Assembly: GCA_002900995.3 (NCBI GenBank)
Contig: CM035307.1
Span: forward strand, 3,720,001 to 3,784,000
From: Ganoderma boninense
Taxonomy: Eukaryota > Basidiomycota > Agaricomycetes > Polyporales > Polyporaceae
Direction: 5' to 3'
Length of the DNA: 64,000 nucleotides
Below the pieces are notes generated by a model. It made no database searches. It saw nothing but the letters and a program-made list of their open reading frames with translations, and was not told the origin of the DNA. This document shows positions 23,498 through 33,018 of the stretch, in pieces. Position numbers and translations under genes: made by a program. Numbering within the stretch: the stretch's first letter is position 1; each line of letters begins with the position of its first letter.

Positions 23498-25086
23498 GTG
23501 CTTGCTATCTTCCTCCCCGTTTGCCAACATGCACATCTCTCTTTCCTAGCACGCACATCAACTAGGGCTCCTGTCACGCCATTGAGAGCCCGATGGCAAC
23601 TCACCTCATCATACTCTGATGACAGCCACCGCCAAGCCGAGTCTGCGCAGGACGGCCTCGACACTGCTAAGGCGTATGCTCCGTCAATCCCTAATCCAGA
23701 CGCCTCCAATACGCTTGAAGACAAACATAAACTCAGCCTCTCTCCTCAGCCTCCGCATAACCTCTCGAAACGTCGGCCAACTCCCTGGACAGAGATTTTT
23801 AAGGCCATCTCACCTGTGCGAGAGCGCAAGCCTGAGGTACGCTGAGACTACACGCTATGGCAATGTTCCTCCCTCCCTGTCCCCCTCCGTTCTCCTGGGC
23901 ACGACGATCTATTCTATTCGCTGACGTATGTATTCCAAACAGTTGCAGGTTGATGATGCAGACCTTCTCCCTCACCATTGCTCTTTCAACGCTATTTTTG
24001 CGCGCGAGATGAGGCGCGGCAACTACGAAGCCGTCTTCGCCATGTACGACTCTATGTTGGACAGCCGCACACTCACCACGCATCTCGATGGTCGCACTTT
24101 CTCCGCTATTTTCGATGCAATCTACCGCACGACCTCTAAAGATTCAAGGAGCTTATCGTGGCGGGGAGGTATCGTGACTCCCAGGAACGTCCCGCGCCCC
24201 CCGAGCAGTGATCAAGGACTCTGACACCTCCCTCGCTGAGAAAATCCGCAACAAACGGCGAGTGCTCAACACCACCGTGCTGCACAAAGCTCTGCGTACA
24301 TTCATGGCGCAACACGACTACGCCGCCGCGCTCACCACCGTCCAGCTCTTCGACACGCACACCAAGCTTGTCGGCTGCCCCACGCTCGAGATTTACCGGC
24401 TGATCACCGACTCGCTCGTCGCCCGCATCCAGCCGCATCTCCCCCGCAGTACAACGTCACCCGGTCTGCAGATTCGGACTGTCTGGGCCCACCGCTTCCT
24501 CGGCCTCCGCACTCTGCCAGCGGCCTCCGGCCCTGAGAAGGTCCGACTCCCTGCGCCGTTCAAGCCGCCTGAGCCTCGCGGCCACGAGCGGGGCAAGAAA
24601 GACGTCAATTTGAGGCTCCGTGCCATCCGCTGTATCCTCACGGCCGGCTCCGTCCCGCCCGAGAAACTCGACTGCATTGCCTTCCCCCGAGCCCCCAAGC
24701 TCGAGGATACCAGCACTGCGCCGCCACTCCAGGCGCAGCCCTCCCTCAGCAAGGCGCGGGTGCCGACGGCGCTGCAGCTCGCCGGGTTGCCCCTGCGCTC
24801 GGGCTCTCCGTCTCGGGCTGGGACTCGGAGTGTGGTGAAGGACGACGGCGACGGTGACGCGGAGCCGTTCTCGTTCTCGCTGGAGCCGCTGGAGAGGATC
24901 CTGAAGCGGGCGTTGGTAGCGTGGATCACGGACGCGGTTCAGCCGGGTCTCGACACCCACGAAGCAGCGAACCTGCGGAAACGGCGTGCGGATGAAGAGG
25001 TTTCGCGGGCGAGGGCAGACACGGCTCCCGATCCGGTTGAGACCCGCCGGGTGGACGAGTCGGTCCTGCTTTCGCTGTTGTTTTAG
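23498..25086 (+). pseudogene. Truncated, frame-broken paralogue of the PPR-like gene
   Basis: Matches the C-terminal half of the protein at 11716-13521. LLPHHCSFNAIFAREMRRGNYEAVFAMYDSML aligns with LVPDLAFFNALLAHEIGRRKYEAVFAMYARMM. VLHKALRTFMAQHDYAAALTTVQLF aligns with TLHKALRTFMGQYDYAAAFNTVRLF. The end FSLEPLERILKRALVAWI aligns with GIVPLERILRRAVLASF. The copy has an intron at about 23838-23941 that the other lacks. One extra base in a C-rich run near 24193-24200 (before RAVIKDSDT) breaks the frame, and most of the N-terminal repeats are missing. If the extra base is an error, a ~450-residue protein could still be made. Confidence 0.65.
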
Positions 25087-26884
25087 GGTCAGAGTGCTGC
25101 CTTGAGACGTCGGAAAGTTAGCAGTGAGACTGGGCCTAACAGGACGGTATTGCTGCTACTGGCATGTCCGCTACGATACGTGGCTCTTGGACTCCCGGCC
25201 GGGAATCCAGTGAAGGCAAAAGTGATGACCAATGTGAGATCCTACGTACGAGTTAAACCAATCGCCGTGGGTTATTATCCTCGGTTTTCGATGCTCGAGG
25301 TGGTGGACCTTTTTGAAGGATGGAGTCGACGGTGTATACCATGTACTTCTGGACAATACGGAAGTTACTTATCGTAAGGCTTCCCAGTGTATGAGCGCTT
25401 AATACTAAGCGCCTTGGCATCACGGACTCATATAAACTGTCGTTCGGTTCGAGCACCTCATAGCTTGGATTGCGACCGCCATCTCAGTGCTCAGCGCTCA
25501 GTACTTAGTCCTCGTCACCGTCGTTCACCCCATCATGCCGCTTGTGAGTACATTTAAAACAGCTCTTGCTCTGACATGATGTGACATCGATTCATATCAT
25601 AAAAGAATGGGACGTGGGGGCGTCTTTGCCACATGGTGCCACGTGGATTTGCCATGTGCGCCGGCTAATGAGGCGAAGCGCGCAGCGCAAGCCCTTTTTG
25701 GTAGACGCGACGCGCGCAGCGCGAGCCAGGACGTTGAGAGTCCCGCCGTTCGAACCACTGGCAGCGCTGATGGACACCAGATCAATTGACAAGATTGAGG
25801 TATTACCTACTCACACGGGGAAGTGAAAGGGGGTGCTGTGCGTATTTACCTGAACTATTAGTTCTTAGGCAGCTCTTGAAACCTAAAGCATCAATGCGCC
25901 ACGGGCAGCACTGGCCGCGCCACGCAAACAGGTATATTGAGTTGTTGTTGAGGCGTCACTGTGTCTTTTAAACGTGTGCATTTTTCACAGGCAGGTCTTA
26001 CAGGAATAGGATGTCTTGGATTAGGAGCGTGCAGCGCGAGCCCACGGTAACCATCCTATCGAAAAACTGTACCTGGCATTTTGAAGCGACGGGAAAGCTG
26101 CAAGCATGGGCCAGTGGATGCTGCCACGGGCCTGGTGTGGCCTTCAATAATCCAGGTGAAATATGAATAGCATTTAAGGATGCACAAGGCTGCACGGGTT
26201 CCTGTTGGGAACAAAATCAAGACTCATGATTTCAGGCAGCATGACACAGGGCCTGATAGTAGTGCCCCAACGGGTGAGCGCACAAGCTTCCATGCATGTA
26301 TGATTTGTGAATAGTAGTGGCTCCGAGGTTGTGGGTTTGTCACTCATATATATGCTTCAGTTTTACGGGTGACCTCGCAATGGGAAGCACTTTCACGAGT
26401 CTACCCCGGGCTTCTACTACGCTGAGCCGAAGGTGAAGCATTAAGTGTACTGACACTCGCAGTAGTAACGTTATGGGTATTTATTTTAAAAAGGGGGTAT
26501 CAACTTAATAGTCAAATACTTCCAGCTCTTTCTGGCGTGTTCTGGGGCTGAGCCGGAGGTGAAGCAATAATCATCGTGGCAAAGCCACGGGTCAAAACAA
26601 ACTCCAGTGCGAAGAGGGTGAAGGGCAACTACTCGCCCTGCCCCTCAGTCTATTTAAGTGGGAGTTGAAAACAACTTGAACTTTGTGGTCAGTATCCATG
26701 GCTGTACTGTTCGCACCACGCTCAACAGCTAACATTTGTTGAATTTTTTCAGGTTCAACAAGACTTGAGACGCAAGGCTCATTCTGCTGAGCCGAAGGCG
26801 AAGCGTCGTGGCAAAGCCACGGGTCAAAAGCGTACTAGTCTATCATAGCCTCTCACCCCCTCCAGCTCGTCACCCCCACGTGCC
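25087..26884. other. Gene-free region with dispersed short GC-rich repeats
   Basis: No exon chain was found across 1.8 kb. Short repeated words occur: GCGCAGCGC(A/G)AGCC near 25680-25735 and a related GTGCAGCGCGAGCCC near 26026-26042, then the repeat set listed separately at 26421-26829. The right end is the promoter side of the split gene at 26885. Confidence 0.5.
26421..26829. repeat. Cluster of short repeats: three GCTGAGCCG units and two hairpin units
   Basis: The unit GCTGAGCCGRAGGYGAAGC is present at 26421-26440, 26547-26566 and 26786-26805. After the second and third copies comes CGTGGCAAAGCCACGGGTCA (26575-26597 and 26807-26829), whose GTGGC-AAA-GCCAC core is a perfect 5-bp-stem hairpin. 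Copy number and spacing are not tandem. Origin unknown. Confidence 0.75.
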
Positions 26885-29077
26885 ATGTCGGAGTCGGAGT
26901 CGGGCTCCTCCCCACGTTCGCGTCCGCCAACGTTTTACAAGGGAGACGAGTATTTGGCAAGGCTCTGCCCGGGCTACACACCCATGACGGAGGCGCAGTT
27001 CAATGAGGAGATGAACATCAGGGAAAACTCCCCCTGCTAATTAGGCATAAATACATGTAATGAGCGCCATTAGTCCATTAGTCTAAACTGCTAGGTCCAA
27101 TTCTAATTATCTCCACAGGCGCGCATTAGTTCGGAATTAACTTCTCATTATCGTCCAATATGGAGGTATTTGGGCAGCACACAGACGCGAAGTATTGCAA
27201 CAAACAGCACATATATTGCTGAAGCACTCAATACAACATAACTAGGTACATGCAGAGTCGGAATAAAGCCTACAACACACGATGGCAGGTCAGAAAAATA
27301 GTAGGTACAAAGTAGACACTATGACTGCGGTACCCCGCCACATACCCCGGAATGCCCCCGTTCAAGAATCCCGGATGGTGACGATACTTACATCTCATAC
27401 AGCCCATCATGCTATTCACGCTCAGTGCTAGCTGTGAGGTTTGTCATCCCGCAGCACACACTATCCCACTGTGCAGCGAAGAGGAGACAACCGGAGGGGT
27501 CGAGTCAACGCAGTGGGATGGGCTAATAAGCTCAAGCGGGAGCCAATGCACAATAAAACCGATACGCACCAAGAGCGCACAGCGCATTGAACCAGCGGTC
27601 CACGATGTGAGGTAGGATGGCATCCATGGGCTGGCCTTAGGTTGTGGCTGCTGACAACGTTGGTTTGGGTGATCTGCAAGTGATCGTCAGGGAGCGCAGT
27701 CAAACGACGACCGTTGCATCACACATGCTGTTGTAAACGCCACATGTTTGTTAACGAAGCCAATAATCACTCAATGTAGCATGTACCAGCAGCGACAACT
27801 GAGGGAAGGGAAGCGTTGAAGGATGACGCACCGCCCATGCTCCCAGATGCCTGTAAATCTCTCCATCCACGCCGGAGTGGTTCTAAAGCCCTGTGTAGCC
27901 ATCGGAGTGAGAATCCCAGAAGAAGAGCGCATCTGCAACAATACGTGAGGTAGAAAACACGAACGAGAACTCACCGTTCGACGACGAGGCCAAAACCTGT
28001 GCCGCGGATGCAACCCGGGTAGCATCCTAATGTGCCTGTCGACATGAAGGAAATCCGCACCTTAGTTGTCCGAAAGGACTTGCCACTGGCAGAGCGGAGG
28101 TGGGGCGGAGACATGGTGGAGAACTGCAGGTCGACGCGAGGGAGGGAGAGACAAGCTGGAGTCGCCAACAGTTGCGCTGGCAAATTGATGGGATCACGTG
28201 TCTGGTTTAGGGCCGGTGGGCGAGGACTGCAGTCAAACTTGTCGTCGGTCTGGTCAGTCGAAAGTAGGTTTGATACGCACTGGAAAGAATGTTGCCCCCG
28301 CATTGTACATCAAAAAGAGTCAAGCACTCTGAGTATCACCAAATTCGCGATTGCATTCAAACGCTGAGCCTATTATTTCTATTATATGGGTGAGCACCTT
28401 GTTATTCAACAATTAGCAAGGACCTCGCTAATTTAGAACTAATTAGCACGGGGAGTTTTTCCTGATGAAGGCCATGTTTCCCGACGCCACTGAGGAAACC
28501 ATGCATATTCACATTGCCGCGCTCAACAAGCAGGTGGAGGAATTCATGACGACTGGCCCGGGCATCCGTGTAGTTGGCGTGAGTTGATCGTACCGTCACT
28601 GCTCTCACCGCACCCTCATCTACTATCCGTCGCTCATTGATACCACCTTTCATACTCTAGATGAAGCCCCAGCCAGGCGACAAGACCTTCTTCGTTCACA
28701 TTCCCAACTCCGACTATGCGATTCGTATGTGGGATGGTGGTATGGAGCCCTACTGCCAGTTCTGCCTCGACTTCTACGATACTCGCCGTGATGTTCCGGT
28801 CAATCTTCCTAAGGGGTTTACCCTCTGGCCGGCGCCGTCCAACCCGCTAGGCATGTACACCATGTCGGGTCCGCTTGTCTCGTGGGACGTGGCTATTGGC
28901 GGCAACAATGTCCCTGCCGGGGAAGAGAAGTGGAGTGTTCCGCAGGGTATGCACATCACCCTCGTGCGCGAAGACCTTCCTGGGCAGAACTTTACTTTCG
29001 CCGTGCCTGTCAGGTCATTTGCGCCTGTTCACCTCGCCCAGCCTCAGTATGGGATCCTGAGTGCAAGGGCTACCTAA
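26885..29077 (+). pseudogene. Hypothetical protein gene split by a 1.45-kb inverted-repeat insertion
   Basis: The first part (ATG 26885 to 27018) encodes SESESGSSPRSRPPTFYKGD and on to EEMN, then runs into the insertion at 27019-28464. Reading resumes at 28467 in the matching phase with KAMFPDATEETMHIHIAALN. After an intron at 28579-28660 comes the second exon (PGDKTFFVHIPNSDYAIRMW; RDVPVNLPKGFTLWPAP), ending at TAA 29075-29077. Without the insertion and one AT duplicate, the three coding pieces total 663 nt, or 220 codons plus stop. The family is not recognised; the protein is soluble-looking, without signal peptide or membrane helix. With the insertion, translation stops a few codons past the junction, so the allele is most likely null unless the element is excised. 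Confidence 0.72.
27019..28464. mobile_element. 1,446-bp inverted-repeat DNA element inserted in a coding exon
   Basis: The left end reads CAGGGAAAACTCCCCCTGCT followed by AATTAG. The reverse complement of the right end is CAGGAAAAACTCCCCGTGCT followed by AATTAG: 26-bp terminal repeats with two mismatches. It is flanked by AT (27017-27018 and 28465-28466), consistent with a 2-bp target duplication. No transposase motif was found, so it is probably non-autonomous. On its minus strand a short spliced frame could start at ATG 28114 (SPPHLRSASGKSFRTTK, then GCYPGCIRGTGFGLVVER after a 58-nt intron), possibly captured host sequence; this is weak. Confidence 0.8.
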
Positions 29078-29496
29078 ATCATCGTCCGTTTTGTATCTAT
29101 TTGTACTGGGAGAAGAGTGTGTGGACGATCCCCTCAGGATTTCGCGGGCGACATCAGCAGGCTCTTTTTTTCGACTGCTGTACGCTGCGGCGTGAACATG
29201 ACTCTGAAGTTCTAACCCTGCTGCGTGTGTACATTTATGTGCATACTGCGCTTCCGCCGCTGCGCACGCGCAGTTGCAATCGTATCAGTGTGGTCCACCG
29301 TGACTCGACCGTATGATACAAGTGTGTCCCCACGTCTTTCATCAATGTTCCGGCCCGAATTCGAGGCGCTCGGCGTTCCTGAACAAGTTGCAATTGCAGA
29401 TAAGTAGTCCAGCCCGAGCTGTCACTCACAGTGGCAGGACCTCTTGTCTTCCTACCACGCTGGTACTCTTCCTCTTCCGCGGTCCGAGGCTTAGAA
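29078..29496. other. Intergenic region between the split gene and GNAT copy 2
   Basis: Contains the 3' flank of the split gene and the promoter of the acetyltransferase. No supported gene or repeat. Confidence 0.5.
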
Positions 29497-30684
29497 ATGG
29501 CACTTCTGAACGATGTGCATTCGGAGACCAAGCCTTTCCTAGCTATCGATGTCGAGGTGCAACCTCTGCGGTACTGTGAGTATATTATACGCTCGACTCC
29601 GAGTCGGTCAAAATAGCCCGTTCGTGGCCAACTGACGGTGCAGGGCCCTCTATCTCCAGTAGACTTACCGCGAGCGGTCAAAAACACGCGAGCAGCGATG
29701 GCTCCCGACTCGTTGACCCGCTATCTCGCTGTCAGTGTCACGGTCTAGTCATGTCCATCTGCTACTACAACCGTGGCGGACGTAATTGAACGTAAAGTCT
29801 ACTAGGGAGCCGACCCTTCGCCAGCGATGTACGAACTGCGCGAGAACGTGCTGACGACCGTCAGATTCGCGACCGCAATCCACGACCACAGGATCCTGAC
29901 GATCGACCGCGGAAGCGCGATTTGCGCCTAGTAAGCCTGGCATTGCTGCTGTCCTGGCAGCACTCTCGTATCGGGCGTTGACCCCACCCTCGATGCAGTG
30001 GCCTTCCAGGAGACAAGCCCAGTCAGCTGCTGGCGCTGCTAGGACGGCTGTCGAAAGTGATAGCGTCCCAAGAGGACACGAAGGTCCGTGCCAGGGCTTT
30101 TCCTCTATCATAACCATACCCCCAGAAAAACAGACGAAACTGAGAATTAACCATGTTCGGTCCACGTGCAGCGGAGGACGGAGGTTCGCGAAGCAATGAC
30201 AGGGCTGCTGGAGGCCGCCTTTGGCGAGAGGATCAAAGACATGATTGAGATTTCGAGCTTGGGTACGGCCCCCGAAGCCCAGGGCCGCGGATACGGCACC
30301 GCTCTCGTCGCAGCGGTCACGCAAATAGTGAGCACCCCTGGTTCTAAGATTCGGTTGAATTCGAACCTGAACGTGTACCATTCACCTCGGTTGTTCGCCG
30401 TTCACGAACATCGTACTTAGGCCGACGAGCAGGGCCGCGCGGTGTACCTGGTGACGACGGACGCCTACCGGTTCTACGAATACGTGGGTTTCAAGCTGGT
30501 CGGAGAGAAGCAGATCGCTGTAGACAACCCGAAATGGGACGGCACGCCCGTCACCATCCGCATCGTGCGTGACATACTCAAGTTGCTAGACCACCTTGTT
30601 CGAAAAGTACTGAACCTGTCCACACAGATGTCGCGGGAACCCCACACCTCCAGGGTACAGGAAAAGGCGCATTTGGCGGTGTGA
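29497..30684 (+). CDS. GNAT-family N-acetyltransferase, copy 2
   Basis: Seven exons (29497-29575, 29660-29730, 29806-29930, 29999-30083, 30172-30327, 30421-30564, 30628-30684) give 238 aa. The acetyl-CoA site is GTAPEAQGRGYGTALVAAV (QGRGYG), followed after the next intron by RAVYLVTTDAYRFYEYVGF. It is paralogous to the gene at 4314-5457, with shared blocks EVQPLRY/EVEPLRY at the end of exon 1, GLPGDK at the start of exon 4, and DMIEI in exon 5; all intron positions and phases agree. The frame is intact. The N-terminus is 14 residues shorter. ATG 29497 is chosen because it gives the family start seen in copy 1; no earlier in-frame ATG follows the upstream stop. Confidence 0.87.
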
Positions 30685-30888
30685 TTCCACGACGTTTTGA
30701 GACGGCGATCCCGGTTCCGCCTATGTCTTCTTACCTTGAGGTGTATGTCTAGACGGAGTTTGGCGTGCAGTCCCTGGAACCTTGGTTGTCTCGTCCAGGA
30801 AATTTGACCATGTACAAGCTGTCCATGCTACTATTGCCCGCCCGGGGGACGTTAGTACATAAGTTAGAGCGACCGACACAAAAAGCCC

Positions 30889-32519
30889 TCAGTTCAGAGA
30901 AATCTCCTCCGTCTCCCCAACGTCGTCGTCGAGGTCGTTCGCGCTCCCCAGCGGCCGCTCCTTCTCCACAGGCGGCGGCGGCGGGACCTCCACGCTCGAC
31001 GGCGTGACGACCCCGACGACCGTCATGTCGGAATCCGCGTCCTTCGACGCGCCCTCTACCTTCAAATCCGACGCGCCTCCTTCCCCTCCGTGGCAGGCGC
31101 AGCGGGCTCCGCTGAGGGCAGTGCGGGGACGGGGGGCGGGGGCGCCGCGGAACCGGGCGAAGGGAAGCGGAAGTTCTTGCTCATCGTGCCCTTGCGCGTG
31201 CGCCCCGGCTGGTCCTCGCCGCCGTCCTCGTCCCCGGACACCGGCTCGACCTCCTCGGGGATGGGGATCTTGCGCGCGCTCGGGGGCGCCGACGTGGGCG
31301 GGGAGGCAGCCGCGGACACGCGCTGGGGCGGCATCGACTGGCGGTTGATGGCGTGCTTCTGCTGCGTCGGGGACGAGTTCGCGCTGCGCTGCGTGGGCGA
31401 GGAGAGGTTCGCCTGGGACATGGACTGCGGGCGGAAGTGCGAGGGCGACGAGGGGTTCTCGCCGAGGTAGAAGGGCCGAATGGGCATCATCCTAAGACGA
31501 CCCCGATCAGCGAAAGTCAGCCACGACGAGGGTTGGGCACTCACTTCTTCTCGGTGTGGCACGCGAGGATCCATTGCGGCTGGACGACAGGGATGCTCAG
31601 TTGGAGAGCCTTCTGGTACTCGACTCCGGGACCAGTGACGGTGCCGCCCGTCGCGCTCACCGCGCTCGGCGTTGCAGCAGGGGTAGTGCAGACGAAGTGG
31701 GTGGTGTCGATCTGGATTTTGTCGCTCCATTTGGCCCCCATCTCCCCGAGAGCCATCTTAGCGTTCTCGAGCATGACCTCGTCCTCGACCGTTCCGAAAC
31801 AGACGGAGATGCCCGAAGTGTCGGTCATGGTGTGTGTACGCACACGGAGGAGGTTCGAAGGATACACGCCAGCGGTAGTGCGGAGCACCAGCTGGAATGA
31901 GTACTCCGTGTCGAGCTGCAGGCCAGAGACCTTCGTGGACGTGTTGTTGAGGGGCGAAGGGATGGCCGCGACGCGCTGGCGGTCGCGGTATAGGTCTAGT
32001 GAGCGAAGCTTGGAGGTGGCGAGCTCAAGACGGGGCCACTCAAGAGTGACGGAGGTTTGGGTGATATTGCGAAGCTGCAGGCGCACGAGACATGAGGGGA
32101 GGATGGTGGGTCCGAAGGCATAGTTCACGTACCTCAAGCTGAGGATTCGCCGGAATATCCGTCCCATATGCATCTAAAATGTCACTCTGCAGACCCCAAA
32201 ACTCGGTTTCCCTCTTTTTCTCCTCGGTGACGTTCCGCTGGACAGAGATGTTGACAATGGAGCCGGTCGATACACCGGGTGGGAGTAGCAATGACGGAAA
32301 CTCGATGAGGTGTGCCCGCTCTCCGAGCAGGATCTATCATGGCATCTTTAGGACGTGCCAAACGACAGTAATAAAGACAATGGACTTGCGTACCGCCATG
32401 CCGGCATCTGGATTGGAGCTACTTAGCACCTATCGACCCGTGACTGAAGCGCGGCGGACTTGGGTGCACTCACCAAGCTTGCCGACGGTGAACATGAAGC
32501 TATCTTGGGAGACCGCCAT
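30889..32519 (-). CDS. CHS5: CHS5, exomer scaffold for chitin synthase export
   Basis: Core subunit of exomer, the trans-Golgi complex that sends chitin synthase III and other cargo to the cell surface. The N-terminus MAVSQDSFMFTVGKLDA matches the Chs5 dimerisation segment. Then come GERAHLIEFPSLLLPPGV, SIVNISVQRNVTEEKKRE, a fibronectin-III domain (LRNITQTSVTLEWPRL to LRVRTHTMTD) and a BRCT domain (GISVCFGTVED to TTHFVCTTP and IPVVQPQWILACHTEKK). A Pro/Ser-rich tail follows. Introns lie after GKLD, after GMA, after QLE and after TEKK. The natural acidic C-terminus (ending VGETEEISLN, stop 30889-30891) is reached only after a one-base shift near 31070-31080; without it the frame stops at 31062. 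Start ATG at 32517-32519. Confidence 0.94.
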
Positions 32520-33018
32520 GTTGGTAGCCAGTGGTGCAGGCGGTCGAGGGTGCGGTAAGAGAAGCCAAGAGCAGTGGCAGAATGAAGGAGGACGGTGAGA
32601 AACTGGGACTGGTGAGAGCGAACGTCGCAGACGGGCGTTACGCCCGACGCTAGTGACGACACTCGCGCGCGGCGCGGACAGGGTGCGGACGACGACAGCA
32701 CCACCGACACCGTCTGTCTGTCTGTCCTCGTTGTGTGTCCCTTCTCACCCTCTGACCTGTAATATACCCCTGGGGTTGATTGCCCTGGATACCGCGCTAC
32801 AGAGAAACGCTCCTCGATAATTATACGCCATTAGTATACAAGCACATTCTACACTAGTTAATAACTGGATATACGAGAGCACGAGGTATCCTCCTCCTTA
32901 CAGCGACACGGAGAGCAGTAGCGACGACAACAAGCATGACATGAAACCACAGATACAATCCAAATCCAGTCCGCCCTCAGCATCGTACAGTAGTAGGAAC
33001 GCAAGCGTGAGCCCGAAG
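32520..33018. other. Intergenic region between CHS5 and the low-complexity gene
   Basis: Both neighbours are on the minus strand, so this holds the CHS5 promoter and the next gene's terminator. An AT-rich patch lies around 32815-32880. No gene seen. Confidence 0.5.

Noticed and set aside
29345..29404. Short frame MFRPEFEALGVPEQVAIADK before GNAT copy 2
   Set aside because: It ends in a stop and does not splice in frame to the GNAT start; copy 1 has no matching exon.
31004..32123. Long plus-strand frames across CHS5
   Set aside because: They are antisense shadows of the well-supported minus-strand CHS5 gene.
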